Source of the DNA: Deminuibacter soli
Lineage (GTDB): Bacteria > Bacteroidota > Bacteroidia > Chitinophagales > Chitinophagaceae
Reading direction: 5' to 3'
DNA length: 64,000 bases
Assembly: GCF_003412455.1 (NCBI RefSeq)
Contig: NZ_QTJU01000002.1
Span: 1 to 64,000, forward strand
A program made the position numbers and the translations under genes. Positions within the stretch are counted from its first letter, which is position 1. Every line of letters starts with the position of its first letter. The notes below the pieces were generated by a model. The model saw only the letters and a program-made list of their open reading frames with translations, had not been told where the DNA came from and made no database searches. Below are positions 44,601-52,411 of this stretch, piece by piece.

Positions 44601-44925
44601 TTTCGTTAAGTGATGTGGCAAGCTGTGATAGTGAAATGGTACCGACAGACTGGCTGTTATTAACGGCTATTTCCTGTGAGGCAAAACCTACGAAAGAAAT
44701 AACCAGTGTAGCGTCGCTGGCTGCGTTAATACGGAAGTTACCGTCAGCATCGGTTTGTGTGCCGGTAGTTGCGCCTTTAACAGATACCGAGGCCCCTTGT
44801 ACGGGTTTGCGATCGGGACCGAGAACTCTACCTGTAATGCTTTTTTGCGCAAAAACATTGGTGCCCAGCAAGAGCAGCAATGCCAGGATAAAGCTTATCG
44901 CGCGTTCCTTGTGCTTGATGAACAT
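41647..44925 (-). CDS. SusC/RagA TonB-dependent transporter
   Basis: A 1092-residue outer-membrane transporter. Signal peptide (1-26), carboxypeptidase-regulatory-like domain (about 28-105), TonB-box region LNEIVVTGYSSQ, plug domain (RGFNTFGNNAPLFVVDGVP, SIYGSRASNGVIIVTTRKG), then a 22-stranded barrel ending in an aromatic (VVF). It forms the energised channel of a SusCD pair. No sigma/anti-sigma, hybrid two-component or SusR-type regulator is adjacent, so control probably comes from elsewhere or from a site in the long upstream region. Confidence 0.96.
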   Translation of the reverse strand: MFIKHKERAISFILALLLLLGTNVFAQKSITGRVLGPDRKPVQGASVSVKGATTGTQTDADGNFRINAASDATLVISFVGFASQEIAVNNSQSVGTISLSQLATSLNEIVVTGYSSQKKKDLTGSVAIVNMEAAKKQPVADLNNMLQGQVSGLTVVGTGQPGQTPQVRIRGFNTFGNNAPLFVVDGVPTQNINDINPNDIASTQVLKDAGASSIYGSRASNGVIIVTTRKGTGKVKVSYDGYVGTQKPKGGNVWDILSPQEMGNLKWLAYKNSGKAPTDAQFGSGTTPVIPDYILPNGAKAGDPGTDPSTYYLDPNYNGSMDGFHQIVQANKTGTDWYHQIFRNAPITQHNLAVTGGNDQAAYLFSVNYFNQQGTLINTYLRRFTIRANSTYKITNFLRVGENMGYSVISNPQAASGILVEGSAIGMAFRENPMIPVYDIKGNYAGSAGKDLGNAKNPVAIQQRTANNKGLANRLFGNIFGEVDILKNLTARTSFGGEVYSGSNHSFAFPEYENSENLTTNSYTETAYSGYNWTWTNTLAYHLTAGDHDLKLLGGTEAYLATNRNLGGTTLGYLNFDPNYTSLSTGLGTQTNYSNQNNGINSTTAFGADNTLVSYFGRLDYTFKDKYLLGATVRRDGSSKFTTNRWGTFPAVSIGWRISQENFMKNVGWITDLKIRGSYGTMGNQFNALGTNSYTLYGTNKQTTYYPYGGSAIVQGVSLQQFGNPNGKWEKDKNLNVGFDGTFFKGALEVTADYYHKDIKDLLYQLTFPGTYGAGTVPAFNVASMKNSGVDVAVTGHINIAKDLKLDATGTFTTFSNTITQIDASGTPYFDQDSRRFNGSNIVRNAVGHSISQFYGYKVTGFWQSQAEIDAANAEAQKATGNPNAVYQTDAAVGRFRYADSKNQHQITNDSKVFLGNPSPDFSYGLNLGLTYKDFDFSMFLYGVQGNDIWNNVKWWTDFYGSFPGGANSKTALYNSWTPTNTHAKAPIQEAGSYFSTQSVPNSYFVENGSYLRCKNMQLGYSFNFASLKKAGISRLRAYVQAANLFTITKYSGIDPEISTNSGNVNATTDFGIDEGAYANPRQYLFGIQVVF

Positions 44926-45543
44926 AGCAATCGTTGTGTTTAACGGGATGATAAAATAGATTGATGATTAATTAGGTGGTGTTTTAACAGGAAGCGGGAG
45001 TTTACATACGCATAATTGTTAGTGTTGTTTTGGTGATAATAAAAGTTTGGTGCAAAGCGTTACCGTCCGGTATATGGCGTACCGGTGGAATATGGTGGAA
45101 TAAGTTGAATTATAATCAGTAGTCTACGTGCGTGGTTCGATACTATTTACTAGGTATATGTGCATTTTAGTTTGGTTAAAATCTTAATAAACAACGCTTA
45201 ATCGTAATCCTGAAAGGAGAAATACAGAAGGAGGAATGTATCGCCATTTCCATATTTGCAAGCAATCCTTTTCAAAAACAGGTGAATCGTTTAATAAATT
45301 TAGGTCTTTTTTAACCTCATGTAAATTTTACACAAACTTTTTTTTCAATATATACTTACGTTATAACTCTACATAGGCAGCGAATTGCCTCTTTATGCTG
45401 CATGCATGGCATATTCTGAAAAAAAAGTATTGCAAATGGTTAAAAATATATAAACCTGCCCTGCCAAAGGCATAAACTTCATAAGGCAATGGACGTTTAT
45501 ATCCATCGCCTTAGGGGCTGTAATTATAGATAGTGCGGGTTAC
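44926..45543. promoter_or_regulatory. Long upstream region of susC
   Basis: About 600 bases without a gene. Near 45061-45083 TACCGTCCGG, TATATGGCG and TACCGG form overlapping inverted repeats (CCGGTA/TACCGG). A related sequence lies upstream of the DoxX gene (45971-45992). At 45483-45512 AAGGCAATGGA and TCCATCGCCTT form an 11-bp stem with one mismatch, past the DoxX stop. Confidence 0.4.
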
Positions 45544-45942
45544 TTAATTTTTGTAACGATAAACTGCGCAGTAATTATATTTTTCCAGGAACAACAGGGC
45601 AGCAATGTATAAAGCATAGCTCATCTGCAGCCCCGCACCATCCCATTTCTCCAGCAGGCAGGTGCCAAACAGCAGCATACCCATTACCACACCTGCAGCC
45701 AGCAGGGCATGACGGGTATACAGACCCAATAAGATAAACAGGCCGATGCCGGCTTCTGCAAAAGGCAATGCATGGGCAAACGCGCTGGTGAGTGCAGCAG
45801 GTAACAGCGTGGCCTGAAACTGGGCAACCATGCCGGTTGCAAAAGCTTCCAATTTGGGAATACGTGTTAGTCCGTGCAGTAAAAAATTGATGCCGAGTAA
45901 AACCCTGGCCAGGGCATAGGCTTTTTGCTGGTGGTTAATCAT
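45544..45942 (-). CDS. DoxX-family membrane protein
   Basis: A 132-residue inner-membrane protein with four hydrophobic helices. LARVLLGINFLLHGLTRI is the typical DoxX first helix, followed by PFAEAGIGLFILLGLYTR. Relatives include thiosulfate:quinone oxidoreductase subunits and stress proteins, but most members have no known role. It is transcribed alone, leftward. Confidence 0.85.
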   Translation of the reverse strand: MINHQQKAYALARVLLGINFLLHGLTRIPKLEAFATGMVAQFQATLLPAALTSAFAHALPFAEAGIGLFILLGLYTRHALLAAGVVMGMLLFGTCLLEKWDGAGLQMSYALYIAALLFLEKYNYCAVYRYKN

Positions 45943-46212
45943 GCCATGAATTTACAGCAAAAATAAAGGGTGCCGTATACCGCGTGCCGGTACAGATACA
46001 TGGAAAAATGGTATGGTTTTAAGATGGCTGCAATGGTTTGATAGCCAGTTGGCTGGACAAAGATGTTGCGCTTATGATGTACAACATATTTGTGATGAAG
46101 TGTGCGCCACAGGAAATAAGCTAAAAAAACATAATAAAAATAAAAGTCTATAAAATTGGTAGACTAATTGAAAACAACTTATATTTGATGCATCATTTAA
46201 TACAACGGCAAT

Positions 46213-46530
46213 ATGAAGACACTGGTGATAATTTGCCTCATGCTAACAAGTATCATGATTTTAAGTTTTACCGATATGTATCATGCCACACCCGTTTTAT
46301 TACGGGGCCGGGTGGTAAGCGGCGCAGATCATCAGCCGGTGTCACGCGCCTATATTACGGCAGTGCAGGGTGAAGAAGAAACCCTCACTGATACATCAGG
46401 CAATTTTACTTTACGAACCTGGCAAGCCCTGCCTGTTACCATTACCATACAACACGGAGATTACAAAAGCGGCAAACTGGTAATCAGCGATACTTCGCAG
46501 TTACAGCAAGTGCAGCTGCTGCGGCGTTAA
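46213..46530 (+). CDS. Small secreted carboxypeptidase-regulatory-like protein
   Basis: A 105-residue protein with a short N-terminal hydrophobic signal and a single carboxypeptidase-regulatory-like Ig domain (about 33-105): LLRGRVVSGADHQPVSRAY and LTDTSGNFTLRT. This domain usually precedes TonB-dependent receptors; here it stands alone. The stop codon is 10 bases before a tRNA-Cys, so the tRNA may be cut from this gene's mRNA. No separate tRNA promoter is visible between them. Confidence 0.75.
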   Translation: MKTLVIICLMLTSIMILSFTDMYHATPVLLRGRVVSGADHQPVSRAYITAVQGEEETLTDTSGNFTLRTWQALPVTITIQHGDYKSGKLVISDTSQLQQVQLLRR

Positions 46531-46540
46531 ATGATAAATG

Positions 46541-46611
46541 AGTTACGTGGCCGAGTGGTTAGGCTAAGGTTTGCACAACCTTCTACGATGGTTCGAATCC
46601 ATCCGTAACTG
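46541..46611 (+). tRNA. tRNA-Cys (GCA), unusual
   Basis: A full cloverleaf: acceptor AGTTACG/CGTAACT, short D-stem GCC/GGC, anticodon stem AAGGT/ACCTT, loop TTGCACA with anticodon GCA, short variable region, and T-arm GATGG-TTCGAAT-CCATC. Conserved positions T8, A14, G18, G19, T33 and A58 are present. Three things are odd: C37 next to the anticodon (nearly always a purine), G at discriminator position 73 (cysteine tRNAs have U73) and an A1-U72 first pair. CCA is not encoded. Confidence 0.8.
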
Positions 46612-46646
46612 CTGGTATTTATTTTCATATGGCAAGCAATCGAATC

Positions 46647-46682
46647 AAAGACTGTGTTTCTACATGGTCTTTTTTGTTTTTG
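46647..46682 (+). terminator. Terminator after tRNA-Cys
   Basis: AAAGAC (46647-46652) and GTCTTT (46667-46672) pair and T runs follow. The 23 bases at 46650-46672 recur with one change at 52625-52647. Confidence 0.65.
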
Positions 46683-46755
46683 GAAATGTAGCGCGCACCA
46701 CGCGCAACAAATTCAAACCCGCTTGCAGATAAGTCGCTAATTTTAGCGGAGAAAG

Positions 46756-48300
46756 ATGGAGCGTATGGCAGAGGATATACATAACAAGCGGGTGTTTTCG
46801 CTGTTTGAAGTGGCTAAGAGCATTCAGAAAACCATTATGGACAGGTATACCAGCTCATATTGGGTAAAGGCGGAAATGAACAAGCTCAACTATTACAGTC
46901 ATTCCGGTCATTGTTACCCCGAGCTGGTGGAGAAATCGGGAGGCAAGGTGGTGGCACAGCTGAAAGCCAATTTATGGCGCGATGATTTTAAACGCATCAA
47001 CGAAAAGTTTACAGAGGTTGTAGGCGAGCCGCTGAAGGATGGTATTAAAATATTATTGCTGGCCACCCTTTCTTTTGATCCGGCTTATGGACTGGCTTTG
47101 CGGATTATTGATATTGACCCCGGTTTTACACTGGGCGACCTGGAGCAGGAAAAGGCAAATACCATTGCCCGTTTAAAAAAGGAAGGCCTTTTTCATCAGA
47201 ACAAATCACTTTCACTTCCGTTGCTGCCGCAACGCATTGCATTAATTTCTGTAGAAACAAGTAAGGGATATGCCGATTTTCTGAATGTACTAACCACCAA
47301 CATTGGCGGGTATGCTTTTTTTCATTTCCTGTTTCCGTCGCTGCTGCAGGGCGAGCAGGCTGTAAAATCGATATTGCAACAGCTGCAAAGAATAAAAAAA
47401 GTGCAATCGCATTTTGATGTGGTGGCCATTATCAGGGGCGGAGGCGGTGATGTGGGGCTTTCCTGTTACAATAATTATGAGCTGGCTAAAGAAATAGCCC
47501 TGTTTCCCATACCGGTAATAACAGGCATCGGGCATGCCACCAACGAAACTGTTGTGGAAATGGTTTCATTTTCCAATGCCATTACACCCACCAAAATAGC
47601 AGAATACCTGATTCAGCAGTTTCATAATTTTTCGGTACCGGTGCAGAAGGCAGAAGAGAAAATAAAAGACAAAGCACTGCGCTTATTGAATGAGCAGCAA
47701 ACACAGGTAACATCGGTATTGAAATTATTCCGATCGGTTACGCAAAATGTACTGGTTAAAAACAGGAGTGCAGTGGATGCACACGGGAAATCAATAATAC
47801 GGCAGGCAGATTTTCTTTTTAAAAGTGAGCGCAATGAAATGCACGCACTGCGAAGCCGGTTACAACGGGGTGCGGCGCTTGCCTGTGATGCGAATAAACA
47901 GGCAGTAAAATTATCCGTATCACATCTTCAGAAAGATGTGGCTGCGTGCCTGATGGGGTTTAAATTCGGCATGGAGAAAACCGCGGGGTTATTGCACCAT
48001 GCGTCGAAGTTGCTGGTGAGTAAAAATCAACAGGAGCTGAAGCACGATCAGCAGCTGCTTGTTGCAGCCATAAGGCAACAGGCAGATGCTGCCAGGGTTG
48101 CGGTAGGCGGACTGGAAAAAGAAGTAAGGATCATGAGCCCGGAAAATGTACTGATGCGCGGGTATAGCATTACCTTGCGGGAAAATAAAGCAGTAGGCAA
48201 TTCGCAGCAGGTAAAGAAAGGCGATGTGCTTACCACCATCCTGTACCAGGGAGTAGTTACAAGTGTTGTTGAAACTTCAGAAAAAAATACAGAAGCATGA
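46756..48300 (+). CDS. xseA: Exodeoxyribonuclease VII large subunit
   Basis: The catalytic subunit of ExoVII, which degrades single-stranded DNA from both ends in repair. The N-terminal OB-fold (about 15-115: YWVKAEMNKLNYYSHSGHCY, LLATLSFDPAYGLALRIIDIDP) is followed by the catalytic domain with RGGGGDVGL and ITGIGHATNETVVEMVS. A long coiled-coil region (about 290-460) and a C-terminal MRGYSIT segment follow. At 514 residues it is longer than the E. coli protein, mainly in the coiled coil. xseB overlaps its stop by 4 bases. A second Met at codon 4 is an alternative start. Confidence 0.95.
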   Translation: MERMAEDIHNKRVFSLFEVAKSIQKTIMDRYTSSYWVKAEMNKLNYYSHSGHCYPELVEKSGGKVVAQLKANLWRDDFKRINEKFTEVVGEPLKDGIKILLLATLSFDPAYGLALRIIDIDPGFTLGDLEQEKANTIARLKKEGLFHQNKSLSLPLLPQRIALISVETSKGYADFLNVLTTNIGGYAFFHFLFPSLLQGEQAVKSILQQLQRIKKVQSHFDVVAIIRGGGGDVGLSCYNNYELAKEIALFPIPVITGIGHATNETVVEMVSFSNAITPTKIAEYLIQQFHNFSVPVQKAEEKIKDKALRLLNEQQTQVTSVLKLFRSVTQNVLVKNRSAVDAHGKSIIRQADFLFKSERNEMHALRSRLQRGAALACDANKQAVKLSVSHLQKDVAACLMGFKFGMEKTAGLLHHASKLLVSKNQQELKHDQQLLVAAIRQQADAARVAVGGLEKEVRIMSPENVLMRGYSITLRENKAVGNSQQVKKGDVLTTILYQGVVTSVVETSEKNTEA

Positions 48301-48494
48301 GTGAGCAGATAAAGTATACCGATGCTTTCCAGGAGTTACAGTTAATTGTTTCAGAAATTGAAAAGGGGCAGATCTCTATCGATGAATTGTCTGAAAAAGT
48401 TAAGCGGGCTGCCCAGCTGATTAAAATATGCAAGGCTAAACTTACTTCAACGGAAGAAAGCGTGAATGATATTTTAAAAGACCTGGATGCGTAA
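48297..48494 (+). CDS. xseB: Exodeoxyribonuclease VII small subunit
   Basis: A 65-residue helical protein that wraps the XseA coiled coil in several copies and holds the enzyme together. The core AFQELQLIVSEIEKGQISID and LKDLDA-like end fit the family. ATGA overlap with xseA gives coupled translation. Confidence 0.93.
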   Translation: MSEQIKYTDAFQELQLIVSEIEKGQISIDELSEKVKRAAQLIKICKAKLTSTEESVNDILKDLDA

Positions 48495-48657
48495 AACAGC
48501 CGGTTACAATGGGTATACACCATTCCCGTAAAATGATCAAAACTGAACAATGCCAGCCATTTTATTACCTGCGCCGGAGCGGTTTTACAGTGATTTTAAT
48601 GTGCCAGGGCAAAGGCTATCCTGCAAGTGGATGGGGTTTATTGTTTATTTTCAAACC

Positions 48658-50367
48658 ATGAAATGCCATTTAAAAAAACAGGTTGCGGCAAGCGCTGCAA
48701 CTGCAGCATTGGTGCTATTCCTGCTCAGTCCTTTTCAACAGGCGGGCGCACAAGTGAAAGACAAACGCCCCAATATTATTGTAATACTGGCCGATGATAT
48801 GGGCTTCTCTGACCTGGGTTGTTATGGTGGTGAAATACATACGCCCAATATTGATTACCTCGCACATAATGGCATCCGCTACACACAGTTTTACAATACA
48901 TCCCGTTGCTGCCCTACACGTGCTTCGCTGTTAACCGGTTTATATAACCAGCAGGCAGGCATTGGTAAAATGACAGATGCAGAAGATGAGCCCGGCTACC
49001 TGGGGCATTTGTCTGAACATACGGTTACATTGGCCGAAGTGCTGAAAACGGCAGGATACAATACGGCGATGGCCGGCAAATGGCATGTGTCTAACACCAA
49101 TGAACAGCGCACGCCTGCAGAACAACAGGCCTGGCTGAACCACCAGCTGCAAGGGGGTGATTTTTCGCCTTTACAGCAGTACCCCACCAGTCGCGGGTTT
49201 GATCGCTTTTTCGGCACCATCTGGGGTGTGGTGGATTTTTACGATCCGTTTAGCCTGGTAAGCGGCAACAAGCCTGTTGAGCAGGTGCCGGCGCATTATT
49301 ATCAAACAGATGCTATCAACGATACGGCGGTAGCTTATATTAAAACCTTTGCACAATCAACGGCACCGTTCTTTTTATATGTTGCACACAATGCACCGCA
49401 CTGGCCGCTGATGGCACCACCTGAAGAAATTGCCAAATACAAAAACACTTACACTGCCGGATGGGATGCCATACGCGAAGCCCGTTACCACCGCATGCTG
49501 CAGATGGGATTGATTGACAGTTCCACTACACTTTTACCCAAACGCTGGAAAAATGAACTAAGCTGGGAGCAAAACCCCGATTCTGCCTGGGATGCAAGGG
49601 CCATGGCGGTGCATGCTGCCATGATAGACCGGATGGACCAGGGCATTGGCCGCATGATACAAGCATTGAAAGCAACCGGGCAATTGGATAATACGCTGAT
49701 CGTGGTACTTTCAGACAATGGTGCAAGTCCTGAAAATGCAGCTGCCTATGGCCCGGGATTCGACAGGCCAGGCGCCACGCGCGATGGTCGTGCCATTGTG
49801 TACGACACCAAAAAACAAATCATGCCAGGTGAAGAAACCAGTTTTGTTTCCATCGGGCAGCGCTGGGCCAATGTATCCAATACACCTTACCAGTACTGGA
49901 AAGCCGAATCGTATGAAGGCGGTATTCACACGCCTATGATTGCCTTTTGGCCAAAAGGTATACAAGCCAAAGGCAGCCTGAATGCACAGGTTGGGCATGT
50001 GATGGATTTTATGCGCACGTTTGCGGAGCTGGCCCATGCAAAATACCCGGCTGTGTATAAAGGGCAAACCATTATACCTACAACCGGTGTTAGCCTGGTG
50101 CCCTCGTTCAGTAATAAAACAGTACGGGGCCATGAGGCTTTGTTTAACGAACATTTCGGTGCGCGTTATGCGCGCCTGGGCGACTGGAAGCTGGTAAGTG
50201 CCAGTAATGACAGTACCTGGCATTTATACAATCTGGCTGCAGACAGAACAGAAACAACTGACCTTGCGGCCCGCTATCCTGGTAAAGTACAGCAGTTACA
50301 AACTATGTGGCGCGAATGGGCCACTACGCACCAGGTGTTTCCGAAGCCAGGGAAGAAAGGGAAATAG
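48658..50367 (+). CDS. Secreted arylsulfatase-type sulfatase
   Basis: A 569-residue type I sulfatase that removes sulfate esters, perhaps from glycans. Signal peptide (1-31) and metal site RPNIIVILADDMG (D46, D47). The maturation motif is C84-C-P-T-R88 followed by LLTG, where the first Cys is converted to formylglycine by an FGE or radical-SAM enzyme encoded elsewhere. Thr replaces the usual Ser in the motif, a tolerated variant. I start at 48658, where the signal peptide begins; the frame is open to 48550 without signal-like sequence. Confidence 0.93.
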   Translation: MKCHLKKQVAASAATAALVLFLLSPFQQAGAQVKDKRPNIIVILADDMGFSDLGCYGGEIHTPNIDYLAHNGIRYTQFYNTSRCCPTRASLLTGLYNQQAGIGKMTDAEDEPGYLGHLSEHTVTLAEVLKTAGYNTAMAGKWHVSNTNEQRTPAEQQAWLNHQLQGGDFSPLQQYPTSRGFDRFFGTIWGVVDFYDPFSLVSGNKPVEQVPAHYYQTDAINDTAVAYIKTFAQSTAPFFLYVAHNAPHWPLMAPPEEIAKYKNTYTAGWDAIREARYHRMLQMGLIDSSTTLLPKRWKNELSWEQNPDSAWDARAMAVHAAMIDRMDQGIGRMIQALKATGQLDNTLIVVLSDNGASPENAAAYGPGFDRPGATRDGRAIVYDTKKQIMPGEETSFVSIGQRWANVSNTPYQYWKAESYEGGIHTPMIAFWPKGIQAKGSLNAQVGHVMDFMRTFAELAHAKYPAVYKGQTIIPTTGVSLVPSFSNKTVRGHEALFNEHFGARYARLGDWKLVSASNDSTWHLYNLAADRTETTDLAARYPGKVQQLQTMWREWATTHQVFPKPGKKGK

Positions 50368-50378
50368 GAAGGACGGTT

Positions 50379-50408
50379 TATTGGTTGAATGGTTTGATGG
50401 TTTATTTT
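50379..50408. repeat. ATGGTTTGATGG-type repeat block
   Basis: Imperfect copies of TTGGTTGAATGGTTTGATGG between the sulfatase and acyltransferase genes, like 7736-7815. Confidence 0.45.
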
Positions 50409-50467
50409 CGCCGCTATTTCATGTGTGCCCTGTGTTATTATCCTGTTCTTAAAAATTAAATCTACTC

Positions 50468-51619
50468 ATGAGTGATGCTTTGCCGCTGAAACACGAACGT
50501 GTTGTTTGGGCCGATGTGCTGCGTTTTATTGCAATGTTTATGGTGATCTGTGTACACTGTACCGATCCGTTTAATATTTCACCTGCTGCCAGGTTAAACC
50601 CTGCCTATAATTTCTGGGGAACTATTTACGGTTCAGTATTACGTCCCTGTGTGCCTTTGTTTGTAATGCTTACAGGCATGCTGTTGCTGCCGGTTAAACA
50701 GGAGCCGGGCGTGTTTTACAAGAAGCGATTGCTGCGTGTGGTGTTTCCTTTTTTAATCTGGTCTGTGCTGTACGATTTATTTCCGTGGTTCACGGGTGTG
50801 CTGGGTTTGCAGCCTTCGGTAATCACACAGTTTTTTGTGTATGCAGGTGATCATCCATCGCAGGCGTTTGGTGACAGTTTACACAATGTGTTGCTGATAC
50901 CTTTCAACTTTACTGCCATGTGTACGCATATGTGGTACATCTATATGCTGATTGGGCTTTACCTGTTTATGCCCATTTTCTCAGCCTGGATAAAAGATGC
51001 TACAGACAAGCAGAAGCGCATGTACCTTGGCTTCTGGATCATTACCCTGTTTATGCCATACGTGCATGAATATGTAGCCAAATACATTTTGGGCTCCTGC
51101 CCGTGGAACCAGGGATTTGATATGTTTTACTATTTCGCCGGTTTTAACGGTTACCTGTTGCTGGGGCATTATTTGTCAAAAGGCAATAACCGGAGCCTGG
51201 CCAAAACTGTACTTGTAAGCGTGGTGCTTTTCGCCATTGGCTATGCGATTACCTATATCGGTTTCGGCAAAAAAGTAGCTGATCCAAAATCAACCGAAGA
51301 GCAGATAGAATTGTTTTTCCTGTATTGCACACCCAATGTGTTTTTGATGACCATTGCCGTGTTTATGCTGGCGCAGCGTATTAAAGTAAGCAGCACATTC
51401 TGGGTGAATATTTTTGCCAATCTCACCAAATGCGGTTTTGGCATTTACATGGTGCATTATTTTTTGGTTGGCCCCAGCTGGATGATCGTAAACGCACTGC
51501 ATGTGCCCATTCCCCTGCAGATAGCTGTAGCCACCAGTTTTACGTTTGCCTTTGCATGGATTTTTACGGTATTGGTATATAAACTGTTTAAGGATAAAGC
51601 AAAATGGGTGATGGGGTAA
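50468..51619 (+). CDS. Acyltransferase-3 family membrane protein
   Basis: A 383-residue inner-membrane protein with about ten hydrophobic helices. The first helix VVWADVLRFIAMFMVICVHC carries the Arg and His that define acyltransferase family 3 (WecH/OafA type), which transfers acyl groups, often acetyl, from the cytoplasm to surface sugars. TAMCTHMWYIYMLIGLYLF is a second family motif. The acceptor is unknown. It may modify capsule, LPS or a peptidoglycan-linked sugar. Confidence 0.88.
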   Translation: MSDALPLKHERVVWADVLRFIAMFMVICVHCTDPFNISPAARLNPAYNFWGTIYGSVLRPCVPLFVMLTGMLLLPVKQEPGVFYKKRLLRVVFPFLIWSVLYDLFPWFTGVLGLQPSVITQFFVYAGDHPSQAFGDSLHNVLLIPFNFTAMCTHMWYIYMLIGLYLFMPIFSAWIKDATDKQKRMYLGFWIITLFMPYVHEYVAKYILGSCPWNQGFDMFYYFAGFNGYLLLGHYLSKGNNRSLAKTVLVSVVLFAIGYAITYIGFGKKVADPKSTEEQIELFFLYCTPNVFLMTIAVFMLAQRIKVSSTFWVNIFANLTKCGFGIYMVHYFLVGPSWMIVNALHVPIPLQIAVATSFTFAFAWIFTVLVYKLFKDKAKWVMG

Positions 51620-51682
51620 CCACACACATTGTTAAAATCCCCTGCGCAAGCTGTCTCAGCTGCCGTGGGTGAAAGTATTCTC

Positions 51683-51690
51683 TATCTTTG
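51683..51690 (+). promoter_or_regulatory. -7 box TATCTTTG
   Basis: An exact TAnnTTTG match. Transcription should start near 51696, inside the left arm of the hairpin at 51694-51730. A -33 TTG is not clear. Confidence 0.6.
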
Positions 51691-51693
51691 CCA

Positions 51694-51730
51694 GCGCAGT
51701 AAAATGGTTGGCACCACTGTTTTACTGCGC
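51694..51730 (+). promoter_or_regulatory. Leader hairpin with 11-bp perfect arms
   Basis: GCGCAGTAAAA (51694-51704) is the exact reverse complement of TTTTACTGCGC (51720-51730). TGGT and ACCA can extend the stem inside, leaving a CTG bulge and a TGGC loop. It lies between the promoter and the likely start codon at 51746. Confidence 0.65.
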
Positions 51731-51745
51731 TTAAAATTTCAGGCA

Positions 51746-52411
51746 ATGACACAATGGATACGTGGTAGTTTATTTTTACTCACTGTGCTGGGTTTTTCCA
51801 AGGGTTTTGCACAAAGCAAAATGGCTGCCCGGCACGACAGTATTTCCAATTGTGTTCATGTTACCACACCCAACTGGACAGGGCATCACCCGCAGAAAAC
51901 AGACCGTATGCTGAACTTTACCATGCTAAGTCTTGATACGGCAGGGCGCGAAAGCTGGCGTTCGGGTGTAATTGAAAGTTTCGATGCCGATGGTGACGGC
52001 TTTTTTATTAAAGTAACCACACCCGCCTATGTGCCCAAACATAGCGGCGGCATCTGGTGTACGGGGTACATACAACGCCCGCGCAAAAAGGGTTTCGATA
52101 CTTTACAGGTAAACTATGGCGTGGTAAGGCCAGGCAGGATACAGCTCGCGGTAAAGTCGGCCGCGCCGCTTAATGAATTATACCTTATCCCGGCCAGTTT
52201 GTGGACGGCGAAGATTGAGCAGTCTGACTGGCAAACCAATCCCGCGCAGATCGAGAAATTCCGCATCTATATTTCTCCCAAAAATGTCATTGCCAATATT
52301 GATGAAACCACATACGTGGTAATTGGTAAAATCAAAGAGCAATACCATACTGCGGTGCATTACACCAAACCTTATATTGTAGAAGCGCTGCAAACGGTTA
52401 CACTTAATTAG
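51746..52411 (+). CDS. Hypothetical secreted protein
   Basis: A 221-residue exported protein with a signal peptide (about 1-23, ending GFAQ). I do not recognise the domain. It has an all-beta look with Trp- and aromatic-rich strands (GIWCTGYIQRP, LYLIPASLWTAKI), perhaps a periplasmic or surface beta-sandwich. I choose the ATG at 51746 because it begins the signal peptide. An ATG at 51704 is in frame but lies in the leader hairpin and would add 14 residues. Confidence 0.6.
   Translation: MTQWIRGSLFLLTVLGFSKGFAQSKMAARHDSISNCVHVTTPNWTGHHPQKTDRMLNFTMLSLDTAGRESWRSGVIESFDADGDGFFIKVTTPAYVPKHSGGIWCTGYIQRPRKKGFDTLQVNYGVVRPGRIQLAVKSAAPLNELYLIPASLWTAKIEQSDWQTNPAQIEKFRIYISPKNVIANIDETTYVVIGKIKEQYHTAVHYTKPYIVEALQTVTLN

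Noticed and set aside
45395-45415. TGCATGCA palindrome in the susC upstream region
   Set aside because: An eight-base palindrome is expected by chance and has no matching partner nearby.
48540-48657. Extended start of the sulfatase gene
   Set aside because: The added residues are not signal-like; the ATG at 48658 begins a proper signal peptide.
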